From: Pseudolactococcus plantarum
GTDB taxonomy: Bacteria; Bacillota; Bacilli; Lactobacillales; Streptococcaceae
DNA length: 64,000 nucleotides
NCBI RefSeq assembly: GCF_002441715.1
Contig: NZ_JXJX01000004.1
Span: forward strand, 112,812-176,811
Direction of reading: 5' to 3'
Each line of letters begins with the position of its first letter. Positions within the stretch are counted from its first letter, which is position 1. Made by a program: the position numbers and the translations under genes. Shown here piece by piece: positions 25,871 to 33,813 of this stretch. The notes beneath the pieces are model-generated. The model did no database searches and was not told where the DNA came from. It was given only the letters and a program-made list of their open reading frames with translations.

Positions 25871-26545
25871 CTATCCTTTAACTATTTCTACACTACCACG
25901 ACCAACATGAATCGTAATTCTAATGCGTTTTTCAGACGTACCAAAATCAGGCGTCATATATCTCACATGTTCCGCATTCACTTTTGTAATCTCATCGAAA
26001 ATCTTTACGACACCAGAGATTGCGGTAACATCTAATACGACAGCAACATCATCAGGCACGATAATTGTCGTATTACCAGATGCTTTCTTGATGTTTAATT
26101 CATTTCCCGCTGGTTGAAAAACTGTTGTTGCTAAATCAATCACATCATTTCCAGATAATCGTGACACTGTATGATCGTCTTTCGATTCAAAAATACCACG
26201 ACGTTGAAAATTATTTTCATTTTCGTCATACGTATTTTGACCATGTACAGAGGTGTAGCGGATACCAGATGATTTCCAAAAGAGAATCCCTATGATAATT
26301 GGGAAAATCAAGGCAATCCAAGTATAGCCGTTGGCTACAAAAATGATTAAGGCAACAACGCCTAAAGCAATTGCAAATTGTTTTAACACACGTTGCAGTT
26401 GTCTAGAGGTAACACGAGTCGACAAGAAAGTTAATAATAACCCTAAGCCAACCACTATTAAAAACATGCGATTTTTAAGGAGAGATACTCCCAAAAGCAC
26501 AAGTATAATGACTTCGATAATCATAAAAAATTTAAATTTATTCAT
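25871..26545 (-). CDS. liaF: LiaF-type membrane regulator of the LiaRS system
   Basis: This 224-residue protein has about four N-terminal hydrophobic segments (to about residue 90) and a C-terminal soluble beta-rich LiaF domain. The latter includes NDVIDLATTVFQPAGNELNIKKASGNTTIIVPDDVAV and ends GRGSVEIVKG. LiaF inhibits LiaS in the absence of stress. It is first in the lia operon. There is no SD; an extended -10 TGGTAAAAT ends six bases before the ATG, so the operon mRNA is predicted to be leaderless. Confidence 0.9.
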   Translation of the reverse strand: MNKFKFFMIIEVIILVLLGVSLLKNRMFLIVVGLGLLLTFLSTRVTSRQLQRVLKQFAIALGVVALIIFVANGYTWIALIFPIIIGILFWKSSGIRYTSVHGQNTYDENENNFQRRGIFESKDDHTVSRLSGNDVIDLATTVFQPAGNELNIKKASGNTTIIVPDDVAVVLDVTAISGVVKIFDEITKVNAEHVRYMTPDFGTSEKRIRITIHVGRGSVEIVKG

Positions 26546-26551
26546 AGGTCT

Positions 26552-26560
26552 ATTTTACCA
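26552..26560 (-). promoter_or_regulatory. Extended -10 predicting leaderless liaF mRNA
   Basis: TGGTAAAAT on the minus strand, then AGACCT and the ATG. The uvrB start has nearly the same layout (TGGTAAAAT, GAACCT, ATG). A terminator lies only about 10 bp upstream, so any activator site would overlap it. Confidence 0.55.
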
Positions 26561-26570
26561 TTTTAGTATC

Positions 26571-26597
26571 AAAAAAAATCAGCCATTAGACTGATTT
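26571..26597 (-). terminator. Terminator after the SufT-like gene
   Basis: Stem AAATCAG / CTGATTT with a 7-nt loop, followed on the minus strand by TTTTTGATAC. Confidence 0.7.
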
Positions 26598-26658
26598 CAA
26601 ATCTGTATCTTATCTTCAAAACATCATGAAAACAGGTAACAGATATAGCATATTTCCC

Positions 26659-26988
26659 TTATCTAATCCCAAGTGCAATACGAGCATAACGGCTCATTTT
26701 GTCGACGCTCCATGCTGGATACCAAACAAGTTTCACATCAACCTCAGAGACTTCTGGTACTTCTTTTAGGGCATCGTGGATTTGTTCAGTCAAAAGATCC
26801 GCTAATGGACAACCCATCGTTGTGAGTGTCATTTGAATTTCTGTTCTACCAGAGTCTTCAAATTCAATCGCATAAACAAGTCCTAAGTTAATGATATCAA
26901 CACCTAATTCAGGGTCGATAACACCTTCTAGTGCTGATAGGATTCTATCTTTGATTTTCTCAACTTCTTCAGTTGTATAAGTTGCCAT
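26659..26988 (-). CDS. MIP18/SufT-like iron-sulfur assembly protein (DUF59)
   Basis: This 109-residue protein is a DUF59/MIP18-family domain with VIDPELGVDIINLGLVYAIE, the metal-ligand-like TLTTMGCPLADLLTEQI segment with the conserved Cys, and VKLVWYPAWSVDKMS. SufT-type proteins help mature iron-sulfur proteins. The gene is near gltB-gltD, which encode an Fe-S enzyme, and a HesB-like gene lies beyond; that is context, not proof. SD GGAAGG is present. It is monocistronic. Confidence 0.88.
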   Translation of the reverse strand: MATYTTEEVEKIKDRILSALEGVIDPELGVDIINLGLVYAIEFEDSGRTEIQMTLTTMGCPLADLLTEQIHDALKEVPEVSEVDVKLVWYPAWSVDKMSRYARIALGIR

Positions 26989-27073
26989 ATATTTTCAACC
27001 TTCCATTATTCATCGCTTAATAGCTTTATTCTATCAAAAAAATTTATTTTTGACAAACTTATTTGACTAATGA

Positions 27074-27106
27074 CACAAAAATGGTACCCTACAGATACCA
27101 TTTTTT
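27074..27106 (-). terminator. Terminator after gltD
   Basis: Stem ATGGTA / TACCAT around a 9-nt loop, with T runs on both sides, ending about 10 bp after the gltD stop. Confidence 0.75.
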
Positions 27107-27113
27107 ACTGTGA

Positions 27114-28553
27114 TTACTGTGTCACTAACACACGTAATGTTTCATCTATTTTTTCAGCAGTCTTACGACCTTCACGAATCGCCCAAATAACGAGAGATGG
27201 TCCACGTTTAGCATCGCCTGAAACGTATACTTTTTCATTATCTGTTGTATTGTCATCAAAAATTTGATTGACGCCAAATCCTTGGAAAACTGATTGTTCA
27301 GCACCAGTGAAGCCCATTGCTAGCAAGACTAAATCTGCTTTCAAAGTTTCTTCAGTACCTTCAACTGGTTTAAAATCAGGACCTACTTTGACAGTATTGA
27401 TCGCAATTAGCTGACCACGTTCTGCACCGATAAATTCAGTTGTTGACGTCGCATAACGTGTCAAGTTGATGTTACCTGCAGCAATCGCTTCTTCTTGACC
27501 ATAGCCTTCACGACCAACCATCGGATACTCAGGCCACGGATTTGACTCTGTCCGTTGGTTAGGAAGTTGAGGTGTGATTTCTAATTGTGTTACACTAGCA
27601 GCACCTAAGCGGACAGCAGTACCGATACAGTCATTACCTGTATCACCACCACCAATGACAACAACATGTTTGCCTTTTAGTGATTGGCGCATTTTTTTGT
27701 CGCCATTAGCTAGTACAACTTTTGTGACATCTGTTAAGAAATCAACTGCAAACTTAACGCCGTTTAACTCACGACCTGGTATTTGTAGATCACGTGGCAC
27801 GCTAGCACCAGTTGCAACGATCACACGGTCATAATCTGCCGTTAATGTTTCATAAGCGATATCACGGCCAATTTCAGTATTTGCAACAAATTCAATACCG
27901 ATTTCTTTCATAACATCGATACGTCGCTCAACGATATCTTTGTCTAATTTCATATTAGGGATACCGTACATGAGTAAACCACCAAAACGATCAGCACGTT
28001 CAAAAATCGTCACGTTATGTCCTAATTGGTTTAATCTCCAAGCTGCAGATAACCCGGCAGGTCCTGAACCTACGATCGCAACTCTAAAGTCTGTACGTTC
28101 TTTAGGACGACCGCTGTCAGCAACCCAGCCATTTTCAAAAGCATTATCGATGATAAACCGTTCATTATCATGAATAGTCACACCCTCACCATTTAAAGCT
28201 TCCGTACAACTTTTTTCACAAGGTGCTGGACAAACTCGACCCGTCATCTCAGGAATTGGGTTAGTTCTAGCTAATCTTTCGAATGCTTTTTTAAATTCTC
28301 CACGATAGACTAAGTCATTCCACTCTGGGATAAGATTATCATTTGGACAACCAGATACTGCACGGCCTCCGCCATAAAAATCACCTTCATGACAGAAAGG
28401 AATCCCACAGCCCATACAGCGAGCTGCTTGCTCTTGTCGTTCTTCCACATCAAGTGGCACTTGTAATTCTTTAAAGTCTAACACGCGTTCAGCAACAGAA
28501 CGATAAGGGTTATCCTTACGTTTGTATTTCAAAAAACCAAATGGATCTGCCAT
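27114..28553 (-). CDS. gltD: Glutamate synthase small (beta) subunit
   Basis: This 479-residue protein supplies electrons from NADPH to GltB. The N-terminal ferredoxin-like domain has cysteine clusters CMGCGIPFC and CPAPCEKSC for 4Fe-4S centres. The FAD motif is VAIVGSGPAGLSAAW (about residue 150) and the NADPH motif VVIGGGDTGNDCIG (about residue 300), with the closing YVSGDAKRGPSLVIWAIREG. It follows gltB by one base pair and has GGGGGA upstream within the gltB end. Length is normal. Confidence 0.97.
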   Translation of the reverse strand: MADPFGFLKYKRKDNPYRSVAERVLDFKELQVPLDVEERQEQAARCMGCGIPFCHEGDFYGGGRAVSGCPNDNLIPEWNDLVYRGEFKKAFERLARTNPIPEMTGRVCPAPCEKSCTEALNGEGVTIHDNERFIIDNAFENGWVADSGRPKERTDFRVAIVGSGPAGLSAAWRLNQLGHNVTIFERADRFGGLLMYGIPNMKLDKDIVERRIDVMKEIGIEFVANTEIGRDIAYETLTADYDRVIVATGASVPRDLQIPGRELNGVKFAVDFLTDVTKVVLANGDKKMRQSLKGKHVVVIGGGDTGNDCIGTAVRLGAASVTQLEITPQLPNQRTESNPWPEYPMVGREGYGQEEAIAAGNINLTRYATSTTEFIGAERGQLIAINTVKVGPDFKPVEGTEETLKADLVLLAMGFTGAEQSVFQGFGVNQIFDDNTTDNEKVYVSGDAKRGPSLVIWAIREGRKTAEKIDETLRVLVTQ

Positions 28554-28554
28554 A

Positions 28555-31500
28555 TTATTGTCCCCCTACTTTAATTAACTCAGCCTTTTCCTCTGCAGGA
28601 GTACTCATTGCTTTTTCAAATGTCGCCATCTCAAGTTCAGCACCAGTCAAGCCATCTTCACTTAGTAAATGCTCAATTTCTTTAATTTCATGGTACTCTG
28701 TTGGATAAACTTTGACAAATTTGTCAACTGCATTGTCCCAATCTGCTAGCAAGGCTTTTGCTTTTTCAGATCCTGTATAAGTTGCATGGTTTTCAACCAT
28801 TTCTTTCAAGACTTCATCTCCACGTGTTTGGCCAACTTTATAAAGATCAACCATTTCCATGTTAACTTTAGATGAGAAGTCACCTTTGCTGTCATAGACA
28901 TAAGCGACACCGCCACTCATACCTGCACCAAAGTTTTGACCAGTACTACCAAGGATAACAGCTAGGCCACCAGTCATGTACTCACAACCATGTTCTCCAA
29001 CACCTTCAACAACAACTTTGGCACCTGAGTTACGGACACAGAAACGTTCACCTGCACGCCCACGGAAGTATGCTTCACCACGAACAGCACCAAATAATGA
29101 TACGTTACCTACAATAGGAGAAGCTTCTACATTAAAGCCAGCATCTACTGGTGGCTTAACGATGATACGACCACCTGATAAAGACTTACCAATATAGTCA
29201 TTGGCTTCACCAATCAATGTAATTTCCATCCCTTGTGTTGCAAAGGATCCAAATGATTGACCTGCAATACCTGTGTATTCATATTTAATCAATCCAGGTG
29301 TTAACGCATAGTTACCATAACGTTCTGCAATCCATCCTGCCATACGTGCACCGGCTGTACGTGTTACGTTATTAATTGGTGATTTGATTGTCACACCAGT
29401 ACCGTTATCAATAGCAGCTTGAGCAAATCCATCGAGTTCTTTCCACTGACGTTCCTCGATAAACGGATCGATAACTTTACGTTCAATTGGCATTGTTGTG
29501 CCAAGAATACGGCTGAAATCAAGTGATTTTGATTTACCTTTTGCGATAAATTTAGGTTTTAACACTTCTGCATGACCGATCATTTCATCTACTGAACGGA
29601 AGCCTAATTCAGCCATAATTTCACGGAGATCTTGCGCTAAGAATTTCATGGCATTCACGACATGTTCAGGTTTCCCAACAAAGTGAGCGCGAAGTTTAGG
29701 ATCTTGCGTTGCTACACCAACTGGACAAGTATTTAATGAACATACACGCATCATGACACACCCAACAGCAACTAGAGCAAGAGACGCAAATGAATACTCC
29801 TCAGCACCTAAGAGTGCTGCTACTGCAATATCACGTCCTGTCATTAATTTACCATCAGTTTCAAGCGTCATGCGTTGTCTCAAATTATTTAGCGTTAACG
29901 TTTGGTGCGCTTCAGCTAATCCCATTTCCCAAGGTAATCCGGCATCACGAACTGAGTTACGAGGAGATGCTCCTGTACCACCGTCATACCCTGCGATAAC
30001 AACTTTATCTGCACCAGCTTTAACACAACCTGTTGCGATTGTCCCAACACCAGTAGACGATACAAGTTTCACATTCACTTTAGCATATGGGTTGACTGTT
30101 TTAAGATCATAGATCAACTGTGCCAAATCTTCGATAGAGTAAATATCATGATGTGGTGGTGGTGAAATTAGGGTAACACCTGGCGTAGATCCACGAATTT
30201 CTGCTACCCATGGGAAGGCTTTACCACCTGGTAGTTGTCCACCTTCACCAGGTTTAGCACCTTGGGCAAGCTTAATTTGTAACTCTTCAGCACTCATGAC
30301 ATATTCGGCATTAACACCAAAACGACCAGATGCGATTTGTTTAATTTTTGAATTAAGATTTGTACCATCTGCTTGTTTATAATAACGCGCACGATTTTCT
30401 CCACCCTCACCAGAGTTGGATTTTGCACCAATCGAATTCATGGCTTCCGCAATTGTTTCATGTGCTTCTTTAGAAAGAGAGCCAAAACTCATGGCACCAA
30501 CTTTAAAGCGTGTCACGATATTTTCAACAGGTTCCACTTCTGAAAGCGCAACAGGTGTTCTCTTGTGTTTAAATTCCCAGATATGACGAAGGTTTGTTGG
30601 TGTTTCATCAGCTTCAACATGTAACTCTTCAGCATATGCTTTATACAAGTCATAATTACCTTGACGAACTGCTTTTTGGAAATTATAAATTGTTAATGGG
30701 TTATAAATATGATGTTCACCATCGGTTTTGAACTGATAAGAACCTCCTGATGGTAAAGTTTCATGGCTACGTGGACCGTAAGCAAACGCATAGCGTTCTA
30801 GGTATTCTGTTTCGATTTGGTGAAGTGATAGCCCACCAATACGTGTCACAGTGCCACGGAAATATTTGTTAACAACATCAGTTGATAGCCCAACCGCTTC
30901 AAAGAGCTGTGCACCTTTATACCCTGAAATCGTTGAGATACCCATACGACTCATGACCTTGATGATGCCTTTTTCAGCAGCATGTAGGAATGATTCGATC
31001 TTATCACCTTTTTTATAGTCGGTTAATGTTGCATAAGCACCATATGGGTGAATGGCACTTGCACCATAGCCGATAAGTGTTGCAAAATGATGGACTTCGT
31101 TGACTTCAGCAGTGTCTACTACAATCGAGAATTGGCTTCCTTTGCCTTTTTCGACCATGTAGTTGTACAAGCCAGATGTCGCAAGTAAGATAGGAATCGG
31201 CATACGGCCTTCTGCTTGATCACGATCGCTCAAAATAATAATGCTAGTGCCTTTATCAACAGCTTCCTCAGCCACTTTGAACATATCAACTAAAGCATTT
31301 TCTAAACGATTAGGAACATCTTTAGTAACGTCATAAAGCGTTGTCACCAGCTGTGCTTTATGCTTTTTATCTTTGTTAAAGAGGATTTTTTCAAAATCTT
31401 GTGTAGATAAAACAGGACTATCTAGTTTCAGTTTGACACAGTTATCAGCGCCATCAACACGTAAATCTCCATCACGACCAAGGTACACTTCTGTTCCGAC

Positions 31501-33057
31501 AACGATTTTTTCACGAATCGCATCGATTGGTGGATTAGTAACTTGTGCGAATTGTTGTTTGAAATAAGTAAAGAGAGACTGATTTTGTTGAGATAAAACA
31601 GCAAGTGGGCTGTCATATCCCATCGAAATAACAGGTTCTTGACCATAGTCAGCCATCGGTACAATAACTGTTCTGATTACCTCATCAGTGTAACCGAACA
31701 ATTTATGCATGGTGTTGAGTTGAGACTCAGTCATCTCTGGCAGTTTCTTATCTTCTTTAATCTCATCGATATGACTTAAGTTTTTAGCTAACCATTTTTC
31801 ATATGGATACTGAGCTGCATAATGTTTTTTAACTTCTTCATTACGTAGAATTTTTCCGTTAACTGTATCCACTAACATCATGTTACCAGGTCCAAGTACA
31901 CCTTTTTCCACAACACGACTAGGGGCAAAATCAACAACACCAGACTCTGAAGAACAGACGATAAAGTTATCTTCAGTAATGCTATAACGACTTGGACGTA
32001 AACCGTTACGGTCAAGACGCGCACCAACTGTATCTCCATCTGTAAAGACTAATGCTGCTGGACCATCCCAAGGTGCCATAAATGATGACGTATACTCATA
32101 AAATGATGTCAACTCAGGAGATAATGCAGCCTCTTCACCCCAAGCTTCAGGGATCATCATGAGGAGCGCATGTGACATATCACGACCATTACGGTAAAGA
32201 TATTCCATACAGTTTTCAAGTTTAGCTGAATCTGAATTTTCTTCGTTATAAATTTCAATTTTGTGCGACGTCATCCAGTTTTCAGCACCGCGCAATGTAT
32301 TGATTTCACCATTGTGTGCAAGATAACGAAACGGTTGTGCACGATCCCATGATGGAAATGTATTCGTAGAAAAACGTGAGTGTGTCAACGCAATCGTTGA
32401 TTTAAAATCAGGATCTGATAAATCAGGATAGAAGGTCCGAACTTGAAAGGCATGAAGCATCCCTTTGTAAACAATCGTTTTGCTTGATAAAGAACAGATA
32501 AATAACTCAGAAGTGGCAAATGTTTTCTCAAGTTTACGACGCAGGCGATAAAGTCTATCTTCAAAATCACGACCACTTTCGCTGTCGCTAGGTTTAGAAA
32601 TAATAAACTGGACAAAGGCAGGCATGATCTCTTGTGCTGCCGGTCCACAATTATCAAAATTGAATGGCACATCACGCGTTAAGAGGACTTGGTAGCCATC
32701 TGCTTGCAATTCATTCACTATCGATTTGCAAAGTTCAACTTTTTTATCTGTTTCTTTAGGTAAGAAAAATTGACCAACTGCATAGTCGCCTGCTTTAGGC
32801 AAATCGATCAATTCTTCTGAAGTTACTTTAACAAAAAATTCATGAGGCATGGCAAAAAGTGCCCCTGCACCATCACCAGTATCAGGCTCTGCCCCTGTAC
32901 CACCACGATGATTCATCCGTTCAAGAATCGTCATCGCATAGTCTACTAATTCATGTGTTGCTTTACCATCTATTTGGGCAATAAAGCCCATACCGCAGGC
33001 ATCAGACTCGAAAGTCTGGTCCCACAAAGTTTGCTGTCTAGCTTGTAATTTATCCAT
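28555..33057 (-). CDS. gltB: Glutamate synthase large (alpha) subunit
   Basis: This 1500-residue enzyme makes glutamate from glutamine and 2-oxoglutarate. A class II amidotransferase domain begins at C21 after a short propeptide (SDACGMGFIAQ), so the first 20 residues are probably removed. Then come the central domain, the FMN/synthase domain (about 800-1190) with 3Fe-4S cysteines in CVMMRVCSLNTCPVG, and the C-terminal GXGXG beta-helix. It forms an operon with gltD. SD AGAGGATG precedes the ATG. A consensus sigma-A promoter and CodY box lie upstream, so repression in rich amino-acid medium is expected. Confidence 0.97.
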   Translation of the reverse strand: MDKLQARQQTLWDQTFESDACGMGFIAQIDGKATHELVDYAMTILERMNHRGGTGAEPDTGDGAGALFAMPHEFFVKVTSEELIDLPKAGDYAVGQFFLPKETDKKVELCKSIVNELQADGYQVLLTRDVPFNFDNCGPAAQEIMPAFVQFIISKPSDSESGRDFEDRLYRLRRKLEKTFATSELFICSLSSKTIVYKGMLHAFQVRTFYPDLSDPDFKSTIALTHSRFSTNTFPSWDRAQPFRYLAHNGEINTLRGAENWMTSHKIEIYNEENSDSAKLENCMEYLYRNGRDMSHALLMMIPEAWGEEAALSPELTSFYEYTSSFMAPWDGPAALVFTDGDTVGARLDRNGLRPSRYSITEDNFIVCSSESGVVDFAPSRVVEKGVLGPGNMMLVDTVNGKILRNEEVKKHYAAQYPYEKWLAKNLSHIDEIKEDKKLPEMTESQLNTMHKLFGYTDEVIRTVIVPMADYGQEPVISMGYDSPLAVLSQQNQSLFTYFKQQFAQVTNPPIDAIREKIVVGTEVYLGRDGDLRVDGADNCVKLKLDSPVLSTQDFEKILFNKDKKHKAQLVTTLYDVTKDVPNRLENALVDMFKVAEEAVDKGTSIIILSDRDQAEGRMPIPILLATSGLYNYMVEKGKGSQFSIVVDTAEVNEVHHFATLIGYGASAIHPYGAYATLTDYKKGDKIESFLHAAEKGIIKVMSRMGISTISGYKGAQLFEAVGLSTDVVNKYFRGTVTRIGGLSLHQIETEYLERYAFAYGPRSHETLPSGGSYQFKTDGEHHIYNPLTIYNFQKAVRQGNYDLYKAYAEELHVEADETPTNLRHIWEFKHKRTPVALSEVEPVENIVTRFKVGAMSFGSLSKEAHETIAEAMNSIGAKSNSGEGGENRARYYKQADGTNLNSKIKQIASGRFGVNAEYVMSAEELQIKLAQGAKPGEGGQLPGGKAFPWVAEIRGSTPGVTLISPPPHHDIYSIEDLAQLIYDLKTVNPYAKVNVKLVSSTGVGTIATGCVKAGADKVVIAGYDGGTGASPRNSVRDAGLPWEMGLAEAHQTLTLNNLRQRMTLETDGKLMTGRDIAVAALLGAEEYSFASLALVAVGCVMMRVCSLNTCPVGVATQDPKLRAHFVGKPEHVVNAMKFLAQDLREIMAELGFRSVDEMIGHAEVLKPKFIAKGKSKSLDFSRILGTTMPIERKVIDPFIEERQWKELDGFAQAAIDNGTGVTIKSPINNVTRTAGARMAGWIAERYGNYALTPGLIKYEYTGIAGQSFGSFATQGMEITLIGEANDYIGKSLSGGRIIVKPPVDAGFNVEASPIVGNVSLFGAVRGEAYFRGRAGERFCVRNSGAKVVVEGVGEHGCEYMTGGLAVILGSTGQNFGAGMSGGVAYVYDSKGDFSSKVNMEMVDLYKVGQTRGDEVLKEMVENHATYTGSEKAKALLADWDNAVDKFVKVYPTEYHEIKEIEHLLSEDGLTGAELEMATFEKAMSTPAEEKAELIKVGGQ

Positions 33058-33130
33058 TAGTTCATCCTCTCACAGATAATGTCAAAAACCTTTTACTTTT
33101 ATGAGGTTGTCTGACAAAAGATATAAGACA

Positions 33131-33177
33131 ATTCTACCAAAAAATCAAGAAATTGACAAGCAAGTTTTCTGAAAATT
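33131..33177 (-). promoter_or_regulatory. gltB promoter with CodY box
   Basis: Minus-strand -35 TTGTCA (33154-33159) and -10 TAGAAT (33131-33136), 17 bp apart. Directly upstream, 33163-33177 on the plus strand reads AGTTTTCTGAAAATT, matching 14 of 15 positions of the lactococcal CodY consensus AATTTTCWGAAAATT. CodY bound there would touch the -35. The leader is about 67 nt. Confidence 0.8.
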
Positions 33178-33207
33178 CATTATTTTTGATAACAGTTTGA
33201 TATACAT

Positions 33208-33221
33208 TTGGTAAATACCAA
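33208..33221. promoter_or_regulatory. Palindrome upstream of gltB
   Basis: TTGGTAAATACCAA has 6-bp perfect arms with a 2-bp centre. It sits about 50 bp upstream of the gltB -35 and about 110 bp from the divergent promoter. It resembles the palindrome over the mupG -35. The rest of the 322-bp gap between gltB and the HesB-like gene is AT-rich with no gene seen. Confidence 0.4.
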
Positions 33222-33330
33222 TTGAAAGCTAAAATTTGCCATTTAATTAGTAAGCATTTTCCTGATTTTTAGTATCAAATCTCGATAAGTTAAATCAGAT
33301 GAAACGTGTTAAATTCTATAAACGAGTACT

Positions 33331-33359
33331 TTGTAAATATCAGCAGCAAAGCGTATACT
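33331..33359 (+). promoter_or_regulatory. Promoter of the HesB-like gene
   Basis: TTGTAA and TATACT, 17 bp apart, with a predicted start near 33366 and AAGGAGGT in the short leader. Confidence 0.55.
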
Positions 33360-33379
33360 ATTAGTAAGGAGGTAAGCTC

Positions 33380-33733
33380 ATGAAACTCACAGTTGATGAA
33401 GCTGTCTTAAATCGCTTAAATGATTGGGAAAAAGCTGATATCGTTTTAGATTACGATCAAACGCTAGGTGAAAATGGCAGACCTGTAGATGGGTGTGCGA
33501 TTGGTACACGCTTTAGACTTGTTGCCATTGACCAAAATTCAGTTCCAGATATATTTGCAGTCATTATCGACTCAAATCTTGGCCCCATCTATTTTAAGAA
33601 AGATGGCGAAATGTTTTTAACAAAAGATATGACACTAACGCAAGCCGCAGATTTTCGCATTCAGTTAAAAGATGCCGGTGCCTTGATCGATAGCAATGTC
33701 CAAATTGTAGATTTAAGGACAAGTAAACCTTAA
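33380..33733 (+). CDS. HesB/IscA-like iron-sulfur cluster biosynthesis family protein
   Basis: This 117-residue protein begins MKLTVDEAVLNRL and has a DYDQTLG segment and GCAIGTRFRLVAID, a pattern I associate with the Fe-S-biosynthesis (HesB-like) proteins of Lactobacillales. Only one cysteine (in DGCAIG) is present; the C-terminal CxC of classical IscA is missing, so it may not carry clusters. SD AAGGAGGT is perfect. It is divergent from gltB. Family call is moderate and function uncertain. Confidence 0.6.
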   Translation: MKLTVDEAVLNRLNDWEKADIVLDYDQTLGENGRPVDGCAIGTRFRLVAIDQNSVPDIFAVIIDSNLGPIYFKKDGEMFLTKDMTLTQAADFRIQLKDAGALIDSNVQIVDLRTSKP

Positions 33734-33753
33734 TACCAACAAACTATCACATA

Positions 33754-33810
33754 TAAAAAAGCAAGAGTCATTATGATGTCGTACACATCATAATGACTCT
33801 TGCTTTTTTT
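33754..33810. terminator. Strong bidirectional terminator between the HesB-like gene and leuS
   Basis: Very long perfect stem beginning AAAAAAGCAAGAGTCATTAT, loop of about 5 nt, T tracts on both strands. It serves two convergent genes. Confidence 0.93.
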
Positions 33811-33813
33811 ATA

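Noticed and set aside
29753..30112. 119-codon plus-strand frame inside gltB
   Set aside because: It is antisense to a highly conserved part of gltB; its length follows from gltB codon use, and there is no ribosome-binding site or domain.
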